Of a stretch of 64,000 nt of DNA, positions 1-7,175 are shown one piece after another. Under the pieces are notes generated by a model. It was not told the origin of the DNA. It ran no database searches and saw only the letters and a program-made list of their open reading frames with translations. Source of the stretch: CAISDA01 sp050258555. GTDB lineage: Bacteria; Bacteroidota; Ignavibacteria; UBA10030; UBA8401. The stretch's first letter is position 1; the number at the start of each line of letters is the position of its first letter. The position numbers and the translations under genes were made by a program. Where the stretch lies: assembly GCA_050258555.1 (NCBI GenBank), contig JBLMZA010000031.1, forward strand, positions 1-64,000. The letters run 5' to 3'.

Positions 1-1
1 G

Positions 2-394
2 GTCGAGATTCGGATAAATGCCGATTATTCCTGGTTCGATTTTGATAATTCCGACGCTTGGTCGACGTATGATTATTCGCGAGGCAAACGACGGGATATC
101 GCATTGTATCCGGCGATCGTGTTATTCAAGTGTGCGGAAATCGCGCTTGGATGTGTCTACACTACTCAAGACGAGGTCTTCCATCGAGTTGGTTTTCCAG
201 ATGCGACGAATCCTCCTCAAAAAACGACTATCGATCCTGCCGTGAAAAAATTTGATGTGTATTTTCACTTCGGTGTGGGAGGGACCATCCATATTGCCGG
301 TCCCCTCGGTATTTCACTGGGGCTTCTCTTTCGAACTGATGCGCCGAATGGCGTATATACGGGATGTCGGGCGGGATTAAAATATGAAATTTAA
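2..394 (+). CDS. Partial outer-membrane barrel-like protein, C-terminal end
   Basis: The frame is open from the left edge of the window and stops at TAA 392-394, giving the last 130 residues of a protein whose start lies outside. The segment alternates polar and hydrophobic residues in short strands broken by glycine turns, including a stretch reading FDVYFHFGVGGTIHIAG and a last strand ending GLKYEI, as in the final strands of an outer-membrane beta-barrel. The terminal residue is Ile rather than the usual Phe. No family could be named. The next gene is on the opposite strand and converges on it. Confidence 0.5.
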   Translation, partial: VEIRINADYSWFDFDNSDAWSTYDYSRGKRRDIALYPAIVLFKCAEIALGCVYTTQDEVFHRVGFPDATNPPQKTTIDPAVKKFDVYFHFGVGGTIHIAGPLGISLGLLFRTDAPNGVYTGCRAGLKYEI

Positions 395-437
395 TTTTCC
401 GGAAACGAGGTGCACGCTCATCGATTCGCGGGGCAGG

Positions 438-474
438 AAAAAAATGGCGCAGACGGAAATCGCCTGCGCCATTT
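438..474 (-). terminator. Rho-independent terminator of the DUF2383 gene
   Basis: A perfect 11-bp inverted repeat (AAATGGCGCAG at 442-452, CTGCGCCATTT at 464-474) is followed on the minus strand by a run of seven T (438-444 read as A on plus). It lies 23 bases after the stop of the DUF2383 gene and may also stop the convergent barrel gene. Confidence 0.8.
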
Positions 475-496
475 GGGGAATCAGGATCCGGACGAC

Positions 497-955
497 TTAT
501 GCATGAACCGAATCGTGCAAGGTCTTGATTGTATCATGATCTTGCTGCACCTGGCGCTTCTGGAGTTCGATCATCTCTCGCAGCGGCACCGGGAGAACGC
601 CTTCATCCTCCAGCGCATCGTTGTATGCTTCGAGCGCGGCATCTTCACCCCGTTCGCATGAGCCGAGGATTGCCTCACGGCTGCTTCCCGTAATGGCCGC
701 TTTCACATCCATCCACGCGCGGAAAATTTTTCCGGAGGCCTTCGTTCCTTCTTCCGACTTGCCGCCCATCTTTTGCAACTCGCTTGTCAGCTCGCTCTTG
801 AATTTGCGGCTGTGCGACGCCATGTCCGTGAAGAGATTTTTCAGATCGTTGTCTTCCGCTTCTTTTATGGCGCGTGTGTATCCTTCAATGCGATCATTGT
901 TGATCACAATGAGATCGTTCAGTATATCTGTGACTTTCGTGTTGGGAGCTTCCAT
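497..955 (-). CDS. PA2169-type four-helix-bundle protein (DUF2383)
   Basis: The 152-residue protein is almost wholly helical and matches the ferritin-like DUF2383/PA2169 family: an N-terminal helix with NDLIVINNDRIEGY, a central SHSRKFKSEL helix, an internal GKIFRAWMDVKAAITG segment and a C-terminal helix with QKRQVQQDHDTIKTLHD. These proteins are small cytoplasmic four-helix bundles often linked to stress; their reaction is not known. The start has a good ribosome site (AGAGGAG) and the gene ends at a strong terminator. A short ORF with an even better ribosome site overlaps its start (919-1032). Confidence 0.85.
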   Translation of the reverse strand: MEAPNTKVTDILNDLIVINNDRIEGYTRAIKEAEDNDLKNLFTDMASHSRKFKSELTSELQKMGGKSEEGTKASGKIFRAWMDVKAAITGSSREAILGSCERGEDAALEAYNDALEDEGVLPVPLREMIELQKRQVQQDHDTIKTLHDSVHA

Positions 956-1032
956 GATTCGTCTCCTCTAAAATGATGTGATGATTGGTTCCGTGCAATG
1001 AATCGATTACGGTTCTGCAGGAATCGATTCAT
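919..1032 (-). CDS. Possible 37-residue leader ORF overlapping the DUF2383 start
   Basis: An ATG at 1032 sits 5 bases after a perfect AGGAGG, the strongest ribosome site in this part of the window. The ORF encodes a basic 37-residue peptide beginning MNRFLQNRNRFIARNQ and ends 37 bases inside the DUF2383 gene in another frame. The coding DNA repeats AATCGATTC twice near its start. It could couple or regulate translation of the downstream gene, or be a chance ORF. No homologue is recognised. Confidence 0.3.
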   Translation of the reverse strand: MNRFLQNRNRFIARNQSSHHFRGDESWKLPTRKSQIY

Positions 1033-1130
1033 CCGCACCTCCTCATGAATTATGTGGTGAAACGGCTGACGAGATCGCCCCGATATTTTTCTTCTCAAAA
1101 ATAGCCGATGCCCGCCAGCAAACCAATACT

Positions 1131-1162
1131 CCAAAGGATTGAAAATGTAGTTAATCCTTTGG
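1131..1162. repeat. Perfect 10-bp inverted repeat
   Basis: CCAAAGGATT (1131-1140) and AATCCTTTGG (1153-1162) are exact complements across a 12-base loop. It lies about 100 bases upstream of the leader ORF on the minus strand, so it may be an operator or a 5'-UTR hairpin of the DUF2383 transcript. There is no T tract, so it is not a typical terminator. Confidence 0.5.
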
Positions 1163-1572
1163 TGCATCCCTGCCGGTTGTGAACCGCGACTGAAAGGGTG
1201 TTCCTCGCATTTAAGCAATAATAGTAAAGCTGAAGGAAAATATCCTACGCGTTAATTGCATCCTTTCTTGATTAGTGTTATCTTCGCCATGCAGGTCCTA
1301 TATCACGGATCATCATTTGTGCAATCATCCCGTTGCTCATGGTATTCTTCTGGGTCGGGAACGAGATTTGGAAGTCCTGTGAGCACGAATATACGATCTC
1401 AGCATTAAAAGCGGCCGGCCAGTCGATCAAGGCGACACAAAACTGAAGAATATTTTTTCAACGTACTTTTACAATTGCATACCATCACATTTTTCTTTTC
1501 GCTGAGAGAAAATCCTCTTTTTCAATCCTTCCAGAGAATAGCGAAAAAATATCGATAAACGATAAATAAATA

Positions 1573-1601
1573 TTGACAATCATATATTTATAGTCGATAT
1601 T
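1573..1601 (+). promoter_or_regulatory. Likely promoter of the DUF2975 operon
   Basis: A consensus -35 TTGACA at 1573-1578 is followed after 17 bases by GATATT (1596-1601). The surrounding 60 bases are strongly AT-rich. The -10 matches the consensus at only four of six positions, so the exact element is uncertain. The first gene starts about 50 bases downstream. Confidence 0.4.
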
Positions 1602-1657
1602 CAATCAATTCCTCGATTCTGAACAAGCTTTCACATTCCTCTATTCAGGAGAAGGTT

Positions 1658-2356
1658 ATGATCAGACTGCCCAAAATAAATGCGATTGAGATCGTTCGCG
1701 CGATTCTGGATTTTATCGTCTTTACCGGCGGAACCATGACTGTCTTGATGATCGCGGCGGTGATCTTTAATTTTTTCGTTGGCACCATCTATAGTTCCGT
1801 GGCCACGTGGCCCGTAAGAATGAGCGTCGGAAACGGCTCCTCTCTGGCGCTGACGGAAATTGAAGCAGGGAAGCCGCTGGGTGATCAGTTTATCGCGCGC
1901 GTGAGGCCTGACCAAAGTCACTTGATGATGACTCCTGGCCGAAATTATGCGCTGCTGGGCTTTGACCTTCTCTGGGTGCTGCTCGTCGATGGATCGCTCT
2001 TTATTGTCGCCTATTTCATGCGGAAAATATTTATGGCGATGCAGGCGAACGACTTCTTCGACCAGCACACTCCGGCGCGTCTGAGGATCATCGGCTGGAC
2101 GATAATCTTGTCCTCTATCCTGAAATCCGTGGGCACATATGTCTATGGGCGATATACTGCGTCACTTATCAACTCGAGTGCGGCGCTTCAGGAAACTACA
2201 GGCCTATACTCCCATGGGAAACCTCTGCCGTTATCGACGCTGCCTTTCATCGATATTCCGAATGAAAAACTCTTTATCGGCATCGCAATTCTCGCACTCG
2301 CGATCGCATTCCAGAAAGGACTCGATCTCAAGCAGGAACAGGCACTGACAGTATAG
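1658..2356 (+). CDS. DUF2975 membrane protein, first copy
   Basis: The 232-residue protein has four membrane segments, roughly residues 10-40, 108-130, 145-170 and 205-222, with an extracytoplasmic loop between the first two, the layout of DUF2975. The cytoplasmic motif NDFFDQHTPARLRIIGW and the end AFQKGLDLKQEQALTV are family hallmarks. The start follows AGGAGAAGG. DUF2975 genes commonly sit beside small XRE regulators, as here. It is paralogous to the next gene. Function unknown. Confidence 0.8.
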   Translation: MIRLPKINAIEIVRAILDFIVFTGGTMTVLMIAAVIFNFFVGTIYSSVATWPVRMSVGNGSSLALTEIEAGKPLGDQFIARVRPDQSHLMMTPGRNYALLGFDLLWVLLVDGSLFIVAYFMRKIFMAMQANDFFDQHTPARLRIIGWTIILSSILKSVGTYVYGRYTASLINSSAALQETTGLYSHGKPLPLSTLPFIDIPNEKLFIGIAILALAIAFQKGLDLKQEQALTV

Positions 2357-2432
2357 AAAGGCCGATGAGTGCCGTCGTACATTGATAACCTGAGATCTTT
2401 TTATATTCGCATTGTATTCAAATGAGGTTCTC

Positions 2433-3134
2433 ATGTTTACACTATTGAAAAAGAGGCCGGTGCGGAAAGTCCGACAAATGCTCGATGCCGCATTGTTCGG
2501 CGGGGCGGCGTTTATGCTGCTCACGCTCATATTTATTGCGTCGCATTCCGCAGGATACAGTGAACGGTTTCCTGATACCCATTGGCCCGTGAAACTGATG
2601 TTCAAGGGATTTTCACATATCCCTCTCACACAGGTTGATATTCATCAACCGGCCGGAAGTCAGATGTACATCGAAGCTCAGCCATCGAGTGTTTATCTTT
2701 CCGTCGTCCGCGAACGCAAGAATGGCATCCTATTGGGGTTTGAACTTGCCTGGCTCATTCTTACGGTCGGGACGTTTTTCTTCATCGTATATCTGCTTCG
2801 AAAAATTTTCATTCCCATGGACTCCAATGAATTTTTCGATCAGAAGACTCCTGCACGTCTGCGCATGCTTGGCTGGGTGATCATTGTGACATCACTCGCA
2901 CGATCGCTTGTGACGTATTGCTATGGTCTCTATGCATCTTCACTCGTGAACAATATACCGGAAGCCGCAAGGGCTGTGATACCGGATCCCGTCGGAAGGC
3001 CTGTCACGCCATTCATTGAACCGGTGGTCGACATTGCGCCATTTACATTGTTCTTCGGGCTCGTCATGTTCGCCCTGGCGATCGCATTTCAAAAAGGGCT
3101 GGACCTCAAACACGAACAGTCGCTGACGGTCTAA
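2433..3134 (+). CDS. DUF2975 membrane protein, second copy
   Basis: This 233-residue protein has the same four-segment plan as its upstream neighbour and shares the motifs NEFFDQKTPARLRMLGW and AFQKGLDLKHEQSLTV, so the two are a tandem duplication that has diverged, mainly in the large loop. I chose ATG 2433, preceded by GAGG at a normal distance, rather than a TTG seven codons upstream. It is followed after 12 bases by the XRE regulator gene. Function unknown. Confidence 0.8.
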   Translation: MFTLLKKRPVRKVRQMLDAALFGGAAFMLLTLIFIASHSAGYSERFPDTHWPVKLMFKGFSHIPLTQVDIHQPAGSQMYIEAQPSSVYLSVVRERKNGILLGFELAWLILTVGTFFFIVYLLRKIFIPMDSNEFFDQKTPARLRMLGWVIIVTSLARSLVTYCYGLYASSLVNNIPEAARAVIPDPVGRPVTPFIEPVVDIAPFTLFFGLVMFALAIAFQKGLDLKHEQSLTV

Positions 3135-3146
3135 GGAGAATTTGGT

Positions 3147-3368
3147 ATGGCGATCAATGTCAATCTGGACATGATGCTCGTGAAGCGCAAAATGAGCCTT
3201 ACCGAGCTTTCGGAGCGGATGAATATCACGATGACGAATCTCTCGATTCTCAAGACAGGGAAGGCGCGGGCGATCCGGTTTTCGACGCTTGAAGCGCTCT
3301 GCCGGGAACTTCAGTGCCAGCCCGGCGACCTGCTTGAATATACGTCCGCTCCTTCTGAGAACAATTGA
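3147..3368 (+). CDS. Small XRE/Cro-type regulator (YozG-like)
   Basis: A 73-residue protein that is essentially one helix-turn-helix domain: LDMMLVKRKMSLTELSERM, then the recognition region NITMTNLSILKTGKARAI, then STLEALCRELQCQPGDLLEY. This matches the short Cro/CI-type regulators that accompany DUF2975 genes. The ribosome site AAGGAGA is strong. It probably regulates its own operon; no operator was identified. Confidence 0.85.
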   Translation: MAINVNLDMMLVKRKMSLTELSERMNITMTNLSILKTGKARAIRFSTLEALCRELQCQPGDLLEYTSAPSENN

Positions 3369-3397
3369 GTGTTGAACCAATCATCCATCGGAAGAAA

Positions 3398-4765
3398 ATG
3401 ACCATGACGAGAACACATGCCGCTCTTACGCTTGCGCTGTATTGTCTGATATCGTGCCTCGCTCCCGGCATCACGAGCGCATCTCAACAGTCTTCGGCAC
3501 AGGACAGCCTTGTTCAACTGGCAAGCCGGTTTTATAATGACGGAGAGTACAAGCGCGCGATCGCCATGAAAGATGCGGCCGATACGCTCGGCGCTTCATC
3601 GAGGCTTTTGTATTACCGGGGAATGAGTTATTCCGCGCTCTATGAATATCCTCGGGCGATCGAATGTTTTGAAAACGCCATCAAGGTCGATTCTGCAAAT
3701 GTGCCCTGCCGGTTTCAATACGGACGTCTCCTGATTTTCTCCGGATTTCTGGAGCGGGCGACGAGGGAACTTACCATCTGCACGAAACTGGACAGCACGT
3801 ATCTTCCCGCCTGGTATCAGCTCGGCCTGCTCTACAACATGCAGGGGAGGGATATCGATAAGGAATGCGAAATATTTTCATTCCTCATCCGGCAGAATCC
3901 CGAGGATTTTCTGAGCCTGTATTATCTCGGGAATGCGATCATGAAAACCGATCGCGCGGATTCCGGCACCGTGTTCATGATGCGTTCCATTGCGGTGAAT
4001 CCGCGGTATTATCCGAGCCTGATGGCCATGGCGCATTATCATGATGCAAAGAAGCAGTATGCCTCCGCGCTGGAATTCTACAGGAAGGCGCTCGAGATCC
4101 GGCCGCATGACAAGGACCTGCTGTTCCAGACCGCGGAATGCCTGCGCAAGTCGGATGCGCTGCATGAAGCGGTCGCTTGTTTTAAGAGCGCGATTGAGGC
4201 CGATTCAGTAAATGATGCGGTTCATGCACAACTGGGCTACGCCTATTTTTCACTCGGCAGATTCGATTCGTCCGTTCAGGAATATAAGACGGCGATCGCG
4301 ATGGAGCCGGACAATGTCGCGTATTATACGAACATTGCGCTTGCCTATCAGAAAATGGATTCCGTCGACGCCGCCATACACATGAGAAAAAAGGGAATTG
4401 CCGCACTCCATCCCGAAAACCTGATGTATGCGCATTCAAGCTTGGCCGCAGTCTATACCTCCGCCAAACGAACGCAGGGCGCCATCGGCATGTATAAGAA
4501 GAATATCGCCGACGCCTGCATGCAGCTTGCCACGTATTATCATTCAAACAATATGCGCCCCGAGGCAATCGCCATGTATCAGCGCGTCCTCGAATTTGAT
4601 TCACAAAATGTTGACGTCGAGTTTCGGATCGCCGGCCTGTATGAAGAGATGAACGATGCAAAGTCGGCGATTCAGGCCTACACCAGAATCATGCAGTCGC
4701 TCGGTAAATACGGGGAGAAATTATTCAAAGAGAAGATCGAGTCGTTGAAAAAAAAGGTGAAGTGA
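3398..4765 (+). CDS. Exported TPR protein
   Basis: The 455-residue protein starts with an export signal (basic start, then a hydrophobic stretch to about residue 25). The signal contains LISC, which fits a lipobox, so it may be a lipoprotein, though hydrophobic residues continue after the Cys. The rest is about ten tetratricopeptide repeats with typical W/Y-x-LG-x-AY and P positions, for example HAQLGYAYFSLGRFDSSVQE. TPR arrays bind other proteins; no catalytic domain is present. The start is one of two nearby ATGs (3398 or 3404). It begins near the stop of the XRE gene and may be in the same transcript. Confidence 0.75.
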   Translation: MTMTRTHAALTLALYCLISCLAPGITSASQQSSAQDSLVQLASRFYNDGEYKRAIAMKDAADTLGASSRLLYYRGMSYSALYEYPRAIECFENAIKVDSANVPCRFQYGRLLIFSGFLERATRELTICTKLDSTYLPAWYQLGLLYNMQGRDIDKECEIFSFLIRQNPEDFLSLYYLGNAIMKTDRADSGTVFMMRSIAVNPRYYPSLMAMAHYHDAKKQYASALEFYRKALEIRPHDKDLLFQTAECLRKSDALHEAVACFKSAIEADSVNDAVHAQLGYAYFSLGRFDSSVQEYKTAIAMEPDNVAYYTNIALAYQKMDSVDAAIHMRKKGIAALHPENLMYAHSSLAAVYTSAKRTQGAIGMYKKNIADACMQLATYYHSNNMRPEAIAMYQRVLEFDSQNVDVEFRIAGLYEEMNDAKSAIQAYTRIMQSLGKYGEKLFKEKIESLKKKVK

Positions 4766-4781
4766 CAGATCTTTGCGCGGG

Positions 4782-4828
4782 GCGCCAGACAGAATCACCT
4801 GGCCGACTTGGTCCGGGCGCTTGCGCAC
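4782..4828 (+). pseudogene. Fragment of an arsR-type gene (partial duplicate of the gene at 6797)
   Basis: These 47 bases match 6825-6871, inside arsR1, at 44 of 47 positions. In the same frame they still encode ARQNHLADLVRALAH; two of the three differences are silent and one changes Ala to Val. Similarity ends abruptly on both sides. There is no start codon and no helix-turn-helix, so it is a relic of a duplication or rearrangement. It lies in the gap between the TPR gene and the DUF438 gene. Confidence 0.75.
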
Positions 4829-4838
4829 TCTATTACGG

Positions 4839-4862
4839 AACTAAATGGTTCAACCGTTAGTT
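4839..4862. promoter_or_regulatory. Near-palindromic element upstream of the DUF438 gene
   Basis: AACTAA (4839-4844) and TTAGTT (4857-4862) flank a GGTT-c-AACC core, giving an almost symmetrical 24-base site with one base of asymmetry. It is 58 bases before the DUF438 start and could be an operator. The regulator is unknown. Confidence 0.35.
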
Positions 4863-4919
4863 ATAAATACTTCTATTCCCCAATTTTTTATAACAACGTC
4901 CAAAACCTGAACCACTCCC

Positions 4920-6167
4920 ATGAGCGAACTCATCAATAATTCGAAATTCCGTAAAGACAGGCTGAAAGAGCTGATCCTCAAACTGCATGAAGGCGGGAAC
5001 CCGGAGCAGATCCGCGCTGAACTTAAAGGCGCGCTTGCCAATATCCCATACGGCGAGGTCGTGGAAGTGGAGCAGGATCTGATCCAGGACGGACTGCCTG
5101 TCGGCGAAGTGCTGCGCCTGTGCGATGTGCACGGAGAAGTCCTCCAGGGCCATATCGATCAGACCGGATCAAAGTCGGTTCCCGAAGGGCATCCCGTCGA
5201 CGTGTTCATACAGGAGAATAAGGAGCTGCTGAAAGCGGCTGATAAAACGCTCGACCTGCTGGAGAGGCTCGATACGGTGCCTGAAGATGATTTCAAAGAC
5301 TATTCGTTTCAGGTGCTCGCCTGCATCAACGAACTGATGGATGTCGACAAGCATTACAAACGCAAAGAATATCTGCTCTTCCCATACCTCGAAAAAAATG
5401 AAATCACCGGTCCTCCCGCCGTGATGTGGGGCAAGCACGATGAGATCCGCGAACAGTTGAAAGCCTGCATCGACATCCTGCGTACCGACGGTCTGAAGAA
5501 ATCGGACCTGAAAGACGCGCGCAAACTTCTGTTCATGCCGGCACTCCGGGCGCTCATTGAGATGACGAAGAAGGAAGAGGAGATCCTGTTTCCGATGAGC
5601 ATGGATCTGCTGACGACCGAAGACTGGTGGCAGATTCACAAACAGACGCTTGAATTCGGGTTTACACTCTACGATCCGAAGGTCGACTGGAAACCGGAAG
5701 GCTTGTCAGTCGATGCCTCAAAGACAACGGGCGCATCGGGTGAGAACGGCGCCATTCAGCTGCCATCGGGAAGCTTCACGTCGAAGGAGATCATGGCGAT
5801 CCTGAATACCATTCCGGTCGATATGACATTCGTTGATAAGGACGACAAGGTCAAATATTTCACACAAGGGCGCGAGCGGATTTTTTCCCGCAGCCGTTCC
5901 ATCCTCAACCGTGACGTCCGGCTGTGCCATCCTCCCGGCAGCGTGCATATCATCGAAAAGATTCTGGACGATTTCAAATCGGGCCGCGCGTCCCATGCTC
6001 CGTTCTGGATCCAGCTGCGCGGGAAATTCGTTCACATCGAGTATTTCGCCCTGCGTGACGATAAGGGCGAGTATCTCGGCACGCTGGAATTTTCGCAGGA
6101 TCTGACGGAACTGCGAAAGCTTGAGGGCGAACAGCGCATTCTCTCATACACGGAAAAGAAAGACTGA
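4920..6167 (+). CDS. DUF438 / hemerythrin-like / PAS protein
   Basis: The 415-residue cytoplasmic protein has an N-terminal DUF438 region (1-70, helical, with YGEVVEVEQDLIQDGLP), a hemerythrin-like helical region (about 95-250) with HYKRKEYLLFPYLEK, MWGKHDEIR and KKEEEILFPM, and a C-terminal PAS domain (about 285-410) with a hydrophobic core and a DLTELRKLEGEQRILSY tail. The family is thought to bind a di-iron centre and sense O2 or NO. The family's HPVHxF position reads HPVDVF here, so one expected His ligand is replaced by Asp. The next gene starts 3 bases after its stop and is surely co-transcribed. Confidence 0.85.
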   Translation: MSELINNSKFRKDRLKELILKLHEGGNPEQIRAELKGALANIPYGEVVEVEQDLIQDGLPVGEVLRLCDVHGEVLQGHIDQTGSKSVPEGHPVDVFIQENKELLKAADKTLDLLERLDTVPEDDFKDYSFQVLACINELMDVDKHYKRKEYLLFPYLEKNEITGPPAVMWGKHDEIREQLKACIDILRTDGLKKSDLKDARKLLFMPALRALIEMTKKEEEILFPMSMDLLTTEDWWQIHKQTLEFGFTLYDPKVDWKPEGLSVDASKTTGASGENGAIQLPSGSFTSKEIMAILNTIPVDMTFVDKDDKVKYFTQGRERIFSRSRSILNRDVRLCHPPGSVHIIEKILDDFKSGRASHAPFWIQLRGKFVHIEYFALRDDKGEYLGTLEFSQDLTELRKLEGEQRILSYTEKKD

Positions 6168-6170
6168 GGC

Positions 6171-6701
6171 ATGGAACAACTCATCATCACTCCGAAAACG
6201 AAGATTTACGATCTGCTGGAAGCGTACCCTCAACTCGAGGAAGTGCTCATCGGCCTCGCTCCCGATTTTTCAAAGCTGAGGAATCCTGTTCTTCGCAACA
6301 CCGTCGCCAAGGTGGCCAGCATCAGCCAGGCCGCCGCGATCGGCGGGTTGAATGTGGAAGACCTCGTCAATAAATTGCGGGCCGCAGTCGGACAGGATAA
6401 CATCGAACAGATCGAGGGCGCCGGAATGAAATACACGACCTCCCGCCCCGACTGGTTTGTTCAGGAGCGCATCGTCAAAACGATCGATATACGCGAGATG
6501 CTGAACAGGAATGAGCAGCCGGTGCACGAAGCGCTGTCCTCTGTGAAGCAATTAAAAGGGGATGAAATTCTTGAGATCATCGCTCCGTTCATTCCCGCGC
6601 CCCTGCTCGATAAATCGTTGAGCCTCGGATATCGGCATTGGCTCGAAAGCAGACCGGACGGAGAATACAGGGTGTATTTTCAGGCGGCCAAAAGCCGGTA
6701 A
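6171..6701 (+). CDS. DUF1858-DUF2249 protein
   Basis: The 176-residue protein has a DUF1858 domain (residues 1-75: ITPKTKIYDLLEAYPQLEE, then PVLRNTVAKVASISQAA), a linker, and a DUF2249/SirA-like domain (about 105-172: KTIDIREML, then GDEILEIIAPFIPAPLLD). Both domains are common beside DUF438 genes in anaerobes and denitrifiers. The start follows the DUF438 stop almost directly. SirA-like folds act in sulfur transfer or in redox sensing, but this copy lacks the usual Cys, so no reaction is claimed. Confidence 0.8.
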   Translation: MEQLIITPKTKIYDLLEAYPQLEEVLIGLAPDFSKLRNPVLRNTVAKVASISQAAAIGGLNVEDLVNKLRAAVGQDNIEQIEGAGMKYTTSRPDWFVQERIVKTIDIREMLNRNEQPVHEALSSVKQLKGDEILEIIAPFIPAPLLDKSLSLGYRHWLESRPDGEYRVYFQAAKSR

Positions 6702-6752
6702 GAAGGAGGGCCCCATTCTTCCGCAGCGCTGAAGGAAGAGTGAAAAAAAAGC

Positions 6753-6789
6753 TTGACATGCTGAAACAAATATCGTAATATTACGATAT
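6753..6789 (+). promoter_or_regulatory. arsR1 promoter with overlapping palindromic operator
   Basis: TTGACA at 6753-6758, a 17-base spacer and TAATAT at 6776-6781 make a near-consensus promoter. A perfect 20-bp palindrome, ATATCGTAATATTACGATAT at 6770-6789, covers the -10 and the expected start point, as expected for ArsR repression. The predicted transcript begins only about 8-10 bases before the arsR1 ATG. Confidence 0.85.
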
Positions 6790-6796
6790 AATTGCT

Positions 6797-7117
6797 ATGG
6801 GACTTTCAAAAAAAGAATCATTCAGCGCCAGACAAAATCATCTGGCCGACTTGGCCCGGGCGCTTGCGCACCCGGCACGGATTGCGATACTGGAATATCT
6901 CTCGAAGCAGCAGACCTGTATCTGCGGAGATATCGTGGATCAGCTTCCCTTATCCCAGGCGACCGTTTCACAGCACCTGGCCGCGCTCAAACAGGCGGGA
7001 CTCATTCGCGGGAATATCGAAGGCGCCAGCATCTCGTATTGCATCAACGCCAAGGCATGGAACGAAGCGAAAGAACTTCTGTCGCAGTTCCTTGTGACCA
7101 TTAAGCAATGCTGTTGA
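6797..7117 (+). CDS. arsR: ArsR/SmtB-family arsenic-responsive repressor
   Basis: The 106-residue winged-helix protein has ALAHPARIAILEYL, the metal-site helix QQTCICGDIVDQL with Cys-Ile-Cys, the recognition helix LSQATVSQHLAALKQAGLI, and a C-terminal Cys pair (KQCC). Binding of As(III) to these Cys residues would release it from DNA. It follows a palindrome-covered promoter with almost no leader and no Shine-Dalgarno site. A second half-matching operator lies between this gene and arsM. A 47-base scrap of a sister gene is at 4782-4828. Confidence 0.9.
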   Translation: MGLSKKESFSARQNHLADLARALAHPARIAILEYLSKQQTCICGDIVDQLPLSQATVSQHLAALKQAGLIRGNIEGASISYCINAKAWNEAKELLSQFLVTIKQCC

Positions 7118-7136
7118 TATTTTTTTTACCACAATA

Positions 7137-7152
7137 ATCGCAATATTACGAT
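7137..7152. promoter_or_regulatory. Second ArsR-type operator before arsM
   Basis: ATCGCAATATTACGAT differs at one position from a perfect palindrome and shares the core CGTAATATTACG pattern with the arsR1 operator. It sits in the 58-base gap between arsR1 and arsM, 24 bases before the arsM start. No convincing separate promoter was found with it, so it may act as a roadblock or auxiliary site. Confidence 0.65.
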
Positions 7153-7175
7153 CAATAGACATGAAGGAGAAGCCG

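Larger units (their letters stand above)
956..1657. other. 700-base intergenic region between divergent units
   Basis: No solid gene is visible apart from the leader ORF at 919-1032. The region holds a perfect 10-bp inverted repeat at 1131-1162, a weak 35-codon ORF at 1339-1446 on plus preceded by an open hydrophobic stretch (see findings), and an AT-rich stretch at 1440-1620 that ends in the promoter of the DUF2975 operon. Confidence 0.6.
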
